DNA of 7,552 nucleotides from an uncultured beta proteobacterium (GCA_903933395.1 CAIZKA010000247.1:1-7552); one strand, 5' to 3'; shown: positions 1-7,393, numbered from the stretch's first letter. Notes: a model not told the origin generated them from the letters alone. A program made the numbers and translations.

Positions 1-149
1 AACAGGAAGATGTAGCCGAGGATCTTGTTCGGCACGCCCATCTGTTCGAGGATGCCGACCAGGATGACGAAGGCAACGAAACCGCCAGTATAGAAGCTGT
101 AGTAGCGCTTCAGGTTGGAGGTGAATTGCGATTGGGTAATTTCAGCCAT
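1..149 (-). CDS. Sodium:solute symporter (SSS family) large subunit, N-terminal fragment
   Basis: Only the first 49 codons are inside the window; the gene continues beyond position 1. The reading frame starts at ATG 149..147 and begins MAEITQSQFTSNLKRYYSFY, followed by a hydrophobic stretch (about residues 22-36) that looks like a first membrane helix. The start lies 1 nt after the stop codon of the DUF4212 gene, and a GGGGAG Shine-Dalgarno sits about 10 nt upstream, inside that gene. A large SSS-family permease directly after a DUF4212 small subunit is the well-known VC_2705-type arrangement, often annotated as a cation/acetate or organic-acid symporter. The substrate cannot be read from this fragment. 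The family call leans on the neighbour as much as on the 49 residues. Confidence 0.82.
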   Translation of the reverse strand, partial: MAEITQSQFTSNLKRYYSFYTGGFVAFVILVGILEQMGVPNKILGYIFL

Positions 150-150
150 G

Positions 151-414
151 TCAGTCGAGCTCCCCTTCATGGACGCCGTATTCCTTGTCCAGGTTGTTCA
201 TGTAGTAGGCGTAATAGGCGATGATCGCGACGTAAATGATCAGGGAGCCTTGCGCCGACATGTAGAAGCCCAGGGGGCCGATGAAGCTGATTTCATTGAG
301 TTCGCGGGCATACCAGCCCATGACGAACGTGGACACGAACCAGAGGATGAGCAGAATGCTGCTTATCTTCAGGTTGATGTTCCAGTACTGTTTGTGCTTC
401 TCGGTAAGTTGCAT
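151..414 (-). CDS. DUF4212 family protein, sodium/substrate symporter small subunit
   Basis: This 87-aa inner-membrane protein has two clear hydrophobic helices (about residues 16-35 and 50-71) joined by a short loop. The N-terminus carries the family's K-x-x-Y-W-x-x-N-L-K pattern (HKQYWNINLK, residues 7-16). Its length is normal for DUF4212. The family is encoded next to an SSS-type permease and is regarded as its small subunit; here the permease follows after 1 nt, so the two are almost certainly co-translated. The start ATG (414..412) is supported by a strong GGAGGAG site 6 nt upstream. The 184-bp upstream gap separates it from the sensor kinase gene, so it may have its own promoter. The transported substrate is not evident. 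Confidence 0.9.
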   Translation of the reverse strand: MQLTEKHKQYWNINLKISSILLILWFVSTFVMGWYARELNEISFIGPLGFYMSAQGSLIIYVAIIAYYAYYMNNLDKEYGVHEGELD

Positions 415-420
415 CTGGGT

Positions 421-427
421 CTCCTCC
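421..427 (-). promoter_or_regulatory. Shine-Dalgarno of the DUF4212 gene
   Basis: GGAGGAG on the minus strand, 6 nt before the ATG at 414..412. It is a near-perfect anti-16S match and fixes the start of the small subunit. It lies about 13 nt downstream of the inverted repeat at 441-463. Confidence 0.85.
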
Positions 428-440
428 AGTTTTGGCTATG

Positions 441-463
441 CGGCGGACCGGAACAGTCCGCCG
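441..463 (-). repeat. Perfect 8-bp inverted repeat in the symporter leader
   Basis: The arms CGGCGGAC and GTCCGCCG are perfectly complementary across a 7-nt spacer. The element lies 27-49 nt upstream of the DUF4212 start. As RNA it would form a stable hairpin just before the ribosome-binding site; as DNA it could be a dimer-binding operator. No T-run follows on the minus strand, so it is not an intrinsic terminator of the upstream kinase gene. The rest of the 415-598 gap shows only a 10-bp palindrome (ATGCCGGCAT, 562-571) and no promoter I can support. Confidence 0.5.
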
Positions 464-598
464 TTCCTGAGGCGCACCCCGGGTTTTCCCCTGTGTTGCG
501 CGCCTGTCGTGTTCCCGGAGCAGTACGACGAACGGCATACACCAGCGCCAATTGCCCCAAGATGCCGGCATTGTCAGCCAGCAATCCTGACGGGAAGC

Positions 599-2138
599 TT
601 ACAAGCCTATCGGAAAGCCGCTGGCGCTGGGTTTGGTGGGCGGTGCAACATTCTCTTCAGCCGCACGGTGACGGGGAAAACTGACGCGGAACAGGCTGCC
701 GCGACCCTCGCGGCCACTCTCCAGATCGATTGCGGCCTGATGCAGGTCGGCAATTTCGGCAGCGATGGGCAAGCCCAGTCCGCTGCCCTCGGCGTCAGTG
801 CCGAGCACACGGTAGAAGCGCTCGAAAATGCTCTCGCGCTCTTCCACGGGGATGCCGATGCCGTCATCCTCGACTTCGATAATGGCGAGGCGATCGGCGC
901 GGGTGCGCACCGTGACACGACCTCCGACGGCGGTGTATTTGATCGCGTTGTCCACCAGGTTGGTCAGCAGCTCGCGCAACAGCAAAGGCACGCCGTTGAT
1001 CATCAGCCGGCAGCCGCAATCCTCGTAGCCCAGATCGATTTTTTTGGCCAGTGCACGTACCACCCATTCCTCGGTAACCCCTCGTGCCAGCGCATCGAGG
1101 TCCAGCGGCACGACCTGGTGCAGCTTTTCATGGCTGGCCTCGGCGCGCGCCAGGATCAGCAACTGGTTGATCATGTGCGAGGCGCGGTCGGTGCTTTCGG
1201 CGATCAGTTGCAGGGCCAGGCGCATCTGCGCCGGATCGGTTTCCGAGAGCGCGATCTCGGTCTGGGTCTTGAGCCCGGTCAGCGGCGTGCGCATCTGGTG
1301 TGCGGCCTGGGCGATGAAGCGCTGCTGCGCTTGCAGGTTCTCTTCGAGCCGACCCATCATCTGGTTGAAAGCGATGACCAGCGGGCGCACCTCTTCCGGC
1401 ACACGGGTGACCGGTATAGGCGACAGATCGGACGGACGGCGGCGATGAATGCGGTCTTGCAACAGGCGCAAGGGCGCAATACCGCGCATCAGGCCCATAT
1501 AGACCAGAATCACCGCCAGCGGAATGATGGCGAACTGGGGCAGCAGCACGCCGGAAATGATGCTGGCGGACAGCGCCTCACGCTTCTTCAGGGTTTCCGC
1601 AACCTGCACCACGACCGGCGGAATGCCGCTTTTTACCGGCAGGAACGCGTAGGCGATGCGCACGGCGTCGGCGTCGATGCGGCCATCGCGGAGCAATACC
1701 TTGCCCGCTTCTATCGTGGCCGGCAGCGGCGGCACCGGAATCTCCTTGTCACCCTGGATGACCCGGGTGTTGGGGCCAACCACCTGATAGAAGAGCGCGT
1801 CGGTATCGTCGGCGCGCAGCAGGCTGCGGGCCGACGCCGGCAGGTTCACCGTGACCCGGCCGCCCTCGATTTTCACCAGTTGCACGATGGCCGTGACATT
1901 GTCGGCCAGATGCTGGTCGTAGGGCTGGTTGGCGATGAAGCCGGCAACGTGGTTGGTGGCGGCAATCGAAATCGGCCACAGCAGCAACAGCGGCGCCAGC
2001 ATCCAGTCGAGGATTTCGCCGAACAGCGAATTCGGGTACTCGAAGTTGACGAAGGGATTATTGGCTCGACTTTTCGACGCAAAAGCCGCGAGCTTTCCCG
2101 TAGCTTGCGCGCCCGGGCTTGCGCCTTGCGTGCCGGCG

Positions 2139-2152
<14 letters not shown>
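599..2152 (-). CDS. TctE-like sensor histidine kinase (2CSK_N, HAMP-like, HisKA, HATPase_c)
   Basis: This 517-aa inner-membrane kinase is predicted to autophosphorylate and pass phosphate to the response regulator encoded just upstream. Reading from the ATG at 2152: a cytosolic N-terminus of about 45 residues, TM1 (about 46-70), a periplasmic 2CSK_N-type sensor region (about 70-195), TM2 (about 195-222), a HAMP-like linker, the H-box AAHQMRTPLTGL with H285, the N-box ELLTNLVDNAIKYT (about 394-407), the G1 box DDGIGIP (about 429-435), the F-box FERFYR and the G2 box GSGLGLP (about 456-462). All catalytic motifs are intact. The start overlaps the regulator's stop by 14 nt, which implies translational coupling. 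A longer frame reaching 2227 would overlap the regulator by 89 nt and adds no recognisable sequence, so the ATG at 2152 is preferred. TctE homologues sense tricarboxylates or other organic acids; the ligand here is unknown. Confidence 0.93.
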
Positions 2153-2825
<673 letters not shown>

Positions 2826-2885
2826 CGTGGTAATGCCTGATGGGGCTCCAGGCGGCTCCCAGAGTACCCTCAAGCTTGCCACAGA

Positions 2886-3425
2886 TCAGGCTTTTGGCAA
2901 GCGGGCGCTGGCACCCGCCCAGAATTCCTCGGCCTTTCTTTTCCCGGCCATGGCCTGGATGACATCGCGACATTTCTCCAGCCGGGCGGCAAGCTCTTCC
3001 GCACTCTTGCACTTCTCGACCAATGCCGTCAGATCGTCAGCCCCCGGACCGAGGTAGGTGACGAGGGAACGGCAGGCAAAGCGCGACGCGGATTCCAGCG
3101 ACACTTCGACCGGCGCGGCGCCGGGAGCGGCGGGGTCGGCGGCGGCCGGGGGGGGCGCAGCCGCGGCGGGCTCGGCTGTCGCCGGGGCGGGGGCCGCATC
3201 GGCCGCGGCTGTTTCGCGCACGACCTCGATGTAGCCGCCTGCCAGCAGATCGTTGAGAATGCCATCGCTGGTCGGATGCGAGTTTTTCGCCAACAGCCCG
3301 GCACGGGTAGTCTTGTCGTCCACCATGATCAGCATGGTCCGGTCGCGCAGGCCTAGCCTGTTGGCGCGGGTCGCGATCTCGTTGCGCCCCTTTTCGGTCT
3401 TGCGATAAATGCTGGCATCAGCCAT
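2886..3425 (-). CDS. Conserved-type hypothetical protein with Ala/Pro-rich linker
   Basis: This 179-aa soluble protein has three parts. Residues 1-70 are a compact, probably helical or winged-helix-like module (IYRKTEKGRNEIATRANRLG, then LIMVDD and a GILNDLLAGGYIEVV segment). Residues about 72-106 are almost only Ala, Pro, Asp, Glu and Thr and look like a flexible linker. Residues about 107-179 form a helical domain ending near AEEFWAG. There is no signal peptide or membrane helix. The N-terminal pattern resembles uncharacterised betaproteobacterial proteins I have seen, but I cannot assign a function. The start at ATG 3425 has an AGGGG site 6 nt upstream; an in-frame ATG at 3467 would add 14 residues from within a hairpin. 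The gene follows the c-di-GMP riboswitch and overlaps the 48-aa ORF by 8 nt. An 8-base C run in the linker could slip. Confidence 0.85.
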   Translation of the reverse strand: MADASIYRKTEKGRNEIATRANRLGLRDRTMLIMVDDKTTRAGLLAKNSHPTSDGILNDLLAGGYIEVVRETAAADAAPAPATAEPAAAAPPPAAADPAAPGAAPVEVSLESASRFACRSLVTYLGPGADDLTALVEKCKSAEELAARLEKCRDVIQAMAGKRKAEEFWAGASARLPKA

Positions 3426-3564
3426 GACGCGCCCCTGAAGAAAGGCGCTGGAGCAACGATCGCGCATTTTCTGCCGGACCAGGCCGGCAGAAAAGTAGCG
3501 ATTGAGGATGATTCCGCTCCGGGTTTACTTCCATGAACGGACGGCGGCTGACGATGCTTGCCAT
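3418..3564 (-). CDS. Small ORF (48 aa) directly behind the c-di-GMP riboswitch
   Basis: The frame opens at ATG 3564 with MASIVSRRPFMEVNPE and ends at TGA 3420..3418, overlapping the start of the hypothetical gene by 8 nt. It has the best ribosome-binding site in the region, AGGAG followed by 6 nt, and that site lies in the 3' arm of the riboswitch closing stem. This makes it the first translated frame under riboswitch control. I do not recognise the peptide; it is basic, has no membrane helix, and its central part is encoded by the 11-bp hairpin at 3467-3494. It may be a leader peptide that couples translation to the next gene, a real small protein, or a decayed remnant. The RBS and context support translation; function is unknown. 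Confidence 0.55.
   Translation of the reverse strand: MASIVSRRPFMEVNPERNHPQSLLFCRPGPAENARSLLQRLSSGARHG
3467..3494 (-). repeat. Perfect 11-bp hairpin inside the small ORF
   Basis: On the minus strand, TTTTCTGCCGG and CCGGCAGAAAA pair perfectly around a 6-nt loop. No T-run follows in either direction, so it is not a classical intrinsic terminator. It lies between the riboswitch and the start of the hypothetical gene, about 40 nt before that start. It could act as a post-transcriptional element (RNA stability, ribosome or Rho control) or be a small repeat copy found elsewhere in the genome. Confidence 0.6.
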
Positions 3565-3565
3565 G

Positions 3566-3671
3566 TTGATCTCCTGGTGGTTCCGCTACCGTGTGACGCG
3601 CTTGTGGCGTCCTTTAGGCGGGTGACTTTGCGCCTCCGCCTTTCGGCGGGATTGCCCTGTTTCAGAATCAA
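3566..3671 (-). promoter_or_regulatory. Cyclic di-GMP class I (GEMM-I) riboswitch
   Basis: The minus strand carries the signature blocks in order: CAGGGCAA, a CCGCC-GAAA-GGCGG hairpin with GNRA tetraloop (3649-3636), CGCAAAGTC (3632-3624), CCGCCTAAAG (tetraloop-receptor side), a second arm with CCG/CGG and apical GACGC/GCGTC pairing (3621-3589), and GGTAGCGG (3590-3583). These line up with the Vibrio cholerae Vc2 aptamer almost block for block. The closing stem P1 can form between TTGATTCTG (3671-3663) and CAGGAGATCAA (3576-3566), with TTGAT/ATCAA perfectly paired. That 3' arm contains the AGGAG Shine-Dalgarno (3575-3571) of the ORF starting at 3564. Ligand-stabilised P1 would therefore hide the ribosome-binding site, suggesting a translational OFF switch. 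The aptamer call is direct; the switching direction is inference. Confidence 0.92.
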
Positions 3672-3679
3672 GCGTTTTC

Positions 3680-3685
3680 AGTATA
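3680..3685 (-). promoter_or_regulatory. Candidate -10 element for the riboswitch transcript
   Basis: TATACT on the minus strand matches five of six bases of the sigma-70 -10 consensus. Transcription starting 7-9 nt downstream would begin at about 3671-3673, the 5' end of riboswitch stem P1. No good -35 hexamer is present; the expected place is occupied by the T-run of the preceding terminator. Position relative to the aptamer is the main support. Confidence 0.55.
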
Positions 3686-3698
3686 GCTGTGGCAAATC

Positions 3699-3728
3699 AA
3701 AAAAAACCTGACCTAAGCAGGGTTTTTT
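3699..3728 (-). terminator. Rho-independent terminator after the CBS-DUF294 gene
   Basis: Minus-strand reading gives AAAAAACCCTG, a 7-nt loop and CAGGTTTTTTTT. The stem is CCTG/CAGG extended by A-T pairs around one extra C, followed by eight T residues. It begins 30 nt after the stop codon at 3759. The A-tract on the other side would let it also work weakly in the plus direction, but no plus-strand gene needs it. Confidence 0.75.
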
Positions 3729-3758
3729 AAGTTGCCCCGGATTTCTCCCGATGCACCT

Positions 3759-5222
3759 CTAGCTCGGATAGTCGAGGCGCAAGCGCTGCTGCAGGGTTCG
3801 TGCCTGGCGAAAGGCTTCCTTGAGGATCTGCCGGTCGAGCCGGTGCAGCCGGTCGGGATTAAGCCGGTTGACGGCCGCCGGAAACTCACCCGACACCTGG
3901 TTTTGCAGGCGCAGCCGCTGTATCTGGTAGAAGGCTGCCGTCATCGCCGCCACTTCGTCGGCGGGCATGCCCAGGGTCTGGCGCACGCCACGCAGGCGCT
4001 CGATGCTGTTGGTCTGGTCGATGCCCAGCGCCAGCGCAAATATCCTTATGGCATCGACAAAGACGCGGATTCCCTGTCCCTTGAGGTCGAGGGTATGGGG
4101 ATGCTCTTTGCCGCCGCCGACGCGGAAGTCGCGCCACCAGCCCAGCGGCGGCCCCTGCTCGACGGCATTGACGGTCATGGCCCGCAGGAATGCCGTGTTT
4201 CCCCTGATGCGCTGCTGCAGCCAGTGCTGCAACTCGATCGCCAGTTCCTCGCGCCCGTAAAGCGGGCGGAAATCGAAGAAGATGCTGGCGTTGAGCAGGG
4301 CCTTGGGTTCGGGCACGGAAATCCAGCCGCCGAAGCGCTGCTTCCACTCGTCGAGCGACAGGCACCAGGCCGGATTGCCGGCCATGATGTTGCCTTTGCA
4401 CAGCGGAAATCCGCACTCGTCGAGCGCGGCATTCACGGCCACGGCAAAGGGAAGAAAGCGCTGCCGCAGTTCTGCCGCCTCCGCCGCCGAAGCGGCGGCA
4501 AAGACAATGCCATTGTCCTGGTCGGTGACCAGCGTCTGCTCCAGCCTGCCCTCCGAACCGAAAACCACCCAGCACCAGGGCACGTAGGGCAGATCGAACC
4601 CGCCTTCGACGAGGTCGATGGCCTGCAGCGCAATCAGGTCATTGAGGGCCGAAATCCACTCGCACAGGACCGCGGCCCCGCTGCCTTCGGCCAGGCGGCG
4701 GGCGGCGAAGCGCCGCACGGCCGGCGCCTGCGCCGCCAGTTCGGCAATGCTGCGGCTGGCCAGGATGGCGTTGGCCAGACTTGCCGAGTCGGCCTCGCGC
4801 AGGCCGTAAAGCTCTCCCTGCGAGACCACGTTGAAGAGGCGCCCGTCGGCCCCGGTCAATATCAGGTGGCGCATGCCGCGACGCAGCATGAGCACGGTGG
4901 CCTGGTGCACCGTCGCCTCGGCCGACAGGCTGGCGAGGCCGCCGGTCATGATGCCGGCGATCGGCCCGTCCGGATCGATGTCGTCGTTGATGAGGCTGCG
5001 GACCGCGTCGCGCAGGGTGACAATACCCAGCGGTACGGAGGTTGCAGTATCGACGACGACCGCCGCTTCCGCGCCGCACGCATCGATCAGGCGCAGCGCT
5101 TCGCGCACCGGAGTGGCGGGGTCGACGACCACCGGCGGCGGCAGCGGCAGCTTGCGCAGGGTCGTGTTGAGGTTGACCGATGCGGTGTCGAAAGCGCGGG
5201 CGTCAGTACTTGATGCGGGCAT
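3759..5222 (-). CDS. CBS-domain DUF294 putative nucleotidyltransferase
   Basis: This 487-aa cytosolic protein has two CBS domains (about 24-85 and 90-145), a DUF294 nucleotidyltransferase-like domain (about 155-295) and a DUF294 C-terminal helical domain (about 335-480). The nucleotidyltransferase signature FGSEGRLEQTLVTDQDNGIV is at 221-240, with G222-S223 and the acidic pair D234/D236 as likely metal ligands; KGNIMAGNPAW (276-286) is another family motif. Many relatives carry an N-terminal cyclic-nucleotide-binding domain; that domain is absent here, so the CBS pair is the likely sensor, probably of adenine nucleotides. The protein resembles GlnD/GlnE-type signal transferases, but its substrate is unknown. 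Its ATG overlaps the exonuclease gene's stop by 20 nt, implying coupled translation, and a terminator follows. The start is supported by GAGAAG 7 nt upstream. Confidence 0.92.
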   Translation of the reverse strand: MPASSTDARAFDTASVNLNTTLRKLPLPPPVVVDPATPVREALRLIDACGAEAAVVVDTATSVPLGIVTLRDAVRSLINDDIDPDGPIAGIMTGGLASLSAEATVHQATVLMLRRGMRHLILTGADGRLFNVVSQGELYGLREADSASLANAILASRSIAELAAQAPAVRRFAARRLAEGSGAAVLCEWISALNDLIALQAIDLVEGGFDLPYVPWCWVVFGSEGRLEQTLVTDQDNGIVFAAASAAEAAELRQRFLPFAVAVNAALDECGFPLCKGNIMAGNPAWCLSLDEWKQRFGGWISVPEPKALLNASIFFDFRPLYGREELAIELQHWLQQRIRGNTAFLRAMTVNAVEQGPPLGWWRDFRVGGGKEHPHTLDLKGQGIRVFVDAIRIFALALGIDQTNSIERLRGVRQTLGMPADEVAAMTAAFYQIQRLRLQNQVSGEFPAAVNRLNPDRLHRLDRQILKEAFRQARTLQQRLRLDYPS

Positions 5223-7362
5223 GGTAGGTCTTCTCGCTGGCTGCGCGCGCCTCGCCCAGCGTGCGTATGCCCTTGTCCGCCAGCAGCGGCAGCATCTTGA
5301 GGAAGACTTCGGCGGTCACGATGGCGTCGCCGACCGCGGTGTGGCGGCCCATCACCGATACGCCGAGCCGTTCTGCAATGGCTTCCAGGCGATGCGTCTC
5401 CTGATTCGGAAACAGCGCGGCCGAAAGCAGGAAGGTATCCAGCACGGGACGGTCGAAACGGATGCCGGTGGCGGCTTCCTTCAATTCGAGGAAGCGCATG
5501 TCGAAGGCCGCGTTGTGCGCCACCAGCACCGTGTCGGCGACGAAGGCGCGGAAGATCGGCAGCACCTGCGCGATCGGCGGCTGGCCGGCAAGCATGTCGG
5601 CGGTGATGCCGTGGATTTTCACGGATTGCAGTGGCAGGCTGCGCCGGGGGTCGATCAGCTGCTCGTAGGCTTCGTGCCTGAGCAGGCGTCGATTGACGAT
5701 GCGCACCGCGCCGATCTGGATGATCTCGTCGCCCGCCGAGGGTTCGAGGCCGGTGGTTTCGGTGTCGAAGACGGTGTAGTCGAGTTGCGCCAGCAGCCGG
5801 TCGTCAAGCGCCAGGCCAAGCTCATCGTCCTTGAAGAGGTCGAAATCGTAGAACTCGGGCCGGCTGTCCACCATTGCCGTGGCGGCGCCGGACGGCGCGG
5901 CTTGCTGGCCGCTGAAGGTGGGCAACAGGAAGCGAAAGAAGGCCCGATAGGCGGCGTGGTCGCGCTGAAACCAGACCTCGCCGCCGTTGCGCTCGACGAT
6001 ATCGCGCACCGTCAGCGGCGACGATTCGCCGGCCACGGTCATCGGATCGAGTTCCCATTGCATGACGGTCTCGGTGCTCATGAAGACGCCGGACCAGATC
6101 AGGTCCATGTGCGCCATGGCGCCGTCGCGGGTCAGGCGCAGGCGCAGATCCCTGATCTGGTATTCGTCATGGAGGCGCGCGGCGAAATACGTCATGGCCT
6201 GCAGCAGGGAGAAGCCGTCAACCTTGATCCAGACTTCGGCATCGACCTCTTCAAGGCTAACCTGCAGCGCGCAGCGATCGGCAATCCGGCGCCGGGCTGC
6301 CGTCATCAGGTCGGAGCCGAGCATTTCCTCCAGCGGCCAGCGCGACTTGAGCACCGCCGCATACTTGCGTGCCGCGGCTTCGACACGCCCGGCGAGTCCG
6401 GCGGCTTCGTCGCGCACGACGGCGAGGAAGCGCTGGTGATCCTCGGCGCTCATATCGGCGTAGTCGTAGAGGGTTTCGGCGGCAGCCCTCAGGTTACCCA
6501 CCGGGCCGCGGCTGCTCTCGGTCAGGTTCTGCAGCAACTGGTCGCGTGTCGATTCACTGTCGAAGCTCTCCGTCATGTCTTCGATCATCGTCATGTAACC
6601 GGAGAGGCCGTGTCCGGAGTCCGGTCCGGCACCCTCCCCGGCCGGCGCCCCGGCTTCCGGAATCGGCGCGACGAGGACACGCAGCAGGCGTCCGGCCCCT
6701 GTCGCGGCGACGAAGTGGCGGTGCGCCGCGCGCCGCCCGGTGATGTCCTCCAGGGCATAGGCAATCAGGTGCCGGTCGAATATGCCGTAGATTGACCGGC
6801 CCAGGCCGAGCACCGCCATGCCCTGTCCCGCAGCATCGGCGAACAGGGCGCGGGCGCGCCGGTTGTAGAGCAGCACCCGCCCGTCCATGTTGCAGACGAT
6901 GACCCCCTGTGCGAGTTCGGACATGAGCACCGCAAAGCGGTTGCGGTCAGCCTCGGCCGCCGCATTGGCGGCGCGGATCCGCGCCTCGATTTCCACGTCG
7001 CGCGCCTCGTGCTGTGCGGCCAGGCGGTTGACGCCGGCAATCAGGTCCTGCAGTTCCTGTGTGCCCTGCGCGGTGAGGCGGGTCGCCGGTTCCTCCAGCA
7101 TCGCCTTCGCTTCCTCAGCGGCGCGGGCCGGCGGCAGGACGAGGAATTCGTGCGCGGCGCGCAGCAGCAGAAAGAGGAAGACGCAGGCGACGAAGACGAT
7201 CATCAGCACGGCACCCAGGCGGCGCTCGAGCACGGCGGCCAGCACGGCCTGCTCCTGTCCTTCGAGACCGCTGCCGGCAACGAAACCGGCGGCGCCCAGC
7301 ACCGCCAGCATGAAGGCGCTGGCGAGGGCAACGGCAACGGCAAGCTTGGCGCGGGAACTCAC
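5203..7362 (-). CDS. Membrane PAS / degenerate histidine-kinase core / DEDDh exonuclease fusion
   Basis: This 719-aa protein starts at GTG 7362 with GGAAAG 4 nt upstream. It has two membrane helices (about 8-30 and 48-70), a helical linker (about 80-140), a PAS domain (about 141-265, ELAQGVIVCNMDGRVLLYN), a kinase-like region (about 270-482) and a DnaQ-type exonuclease (about 527-695). The exonuclease keeps the full DEDDh set: D533 and E535 (FDTETTG), D621 in HNAAFD, and H674/D679 in HTAVGD. In the kinase-like part the H-box reads ESSRGPVGNLRAAAETL with no histidine, and the G1/G2 ATP-binding boxes are lost although an IVERNGGEVW segment remains. It thus looks like a membrane sensor whose output is a 3'-5' exonuclease rather than phosphotransfer. 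Relatives are commonly named DNA polymerase III epsilon subunit-like, but this is not the replicative DnaQ. It lies 31 nt after a receiver gene and overlaps the CBS-DUF294 gene. Confidence 0.9.
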   Translation of the reverse strand: MSSRAKLAVAVALASAFMLAVLGAAGFVAGSGLEGQEQAVLAAVLERRLGAVLMIVFVACVFLFLLLRAAHEFLVLPPARAAEEAKAMLEEPATRLTAQGTQELQDLIAGVNRLAAQHEARDVEIEARIRAANAAAEADRNRFAVLMSELAQGVIVCNMDGRVLLYNRRARALFADAAGQGMAVLGLGRSIYGIFDRHLIAYALEDITGRRAAHRHFVAATGAGRLLRVLVAPIPEAGAPAGEGAGPDSGHGLSGYMTMIEDMTESFDSESTRDQLLQNLTESSRGPVGNLRAAAETLYDYADMSAEDHQRFLAVVRDEAAGLAGRVEAAARKYAAVLKSRWPLEEMLGSDLMTAARRRIADRCALQVSLEEVDAEVWIKVDGFSLLQAMTYFAARLHDEYQIRDLRLRLTRDGAMAHMDLIWSGVFMSTETVMQWELDPMTVAGESSPLTVRDIVERNGGEVWFQRDHAAYRAFFRFLLPTFSGQQAAPSGAATAMVDSRPEFYDFDLFKDDELGLALDDRLLAQLDYTVFDTETTGLEPSAGDEIIQIGAVRIVNRRLLRHEAYEQLIDPRRSLPLQSVKIHGITADMLAGQPPIAQVLPIFRAFVADTVLVAHNAAFDMRFLELKEAATGIRFDRPVLDTFLLSAALFPNQETHRLEAIAERLGVSVMGRHTAVGDAIVTAEVFLKMLPLLADKGIRTLGEARAASEKTYHARIKY

Positions 7363-7393
7363 GAAACTTTCCGGCGAACGGGCGGCGGCGCGG

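Noticed and set aside
562..571. 10-bp palindrome ATGCCGGCAT after the kinase stop
   Set aside because: Short and without T-run or repeat copies in the window; chance is likely in GC-rich DNA.
415..598. Sigma-54 or strong sigma-70 promoter before the DUF4212 gene
   Set aside because: GG/GC elements are not at the required 10-bp spacing, and the only TATGCC-like -10 has a poor -35; not supportable by eye.
2826..2882. Longer GTG start for the response regulator
   Set aside because: Adds 19 residues that do not belong to a receiver domain; MRILLAEDD at 2825 is the canonical start.
3502..3711. Plus-strand 69-codon frame across the riboswitch
   Set aside because: It is the reverse complement of a structured RNA element and has no supporting ribosome-binding site.
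3732..5213. Plus-strand open frame of 493 codons opposite the CBS-DUF294 gene
   Set aside because: Mirror frame of a gene with clear family motifs; no domain and no good ribosome-binding site.
4831..6795. Plus-strand open frame of 654 codons opposite the exonuclease fusion
   Set aside because: Covers parts of two convincing minus-strand genes and shows no family signature.
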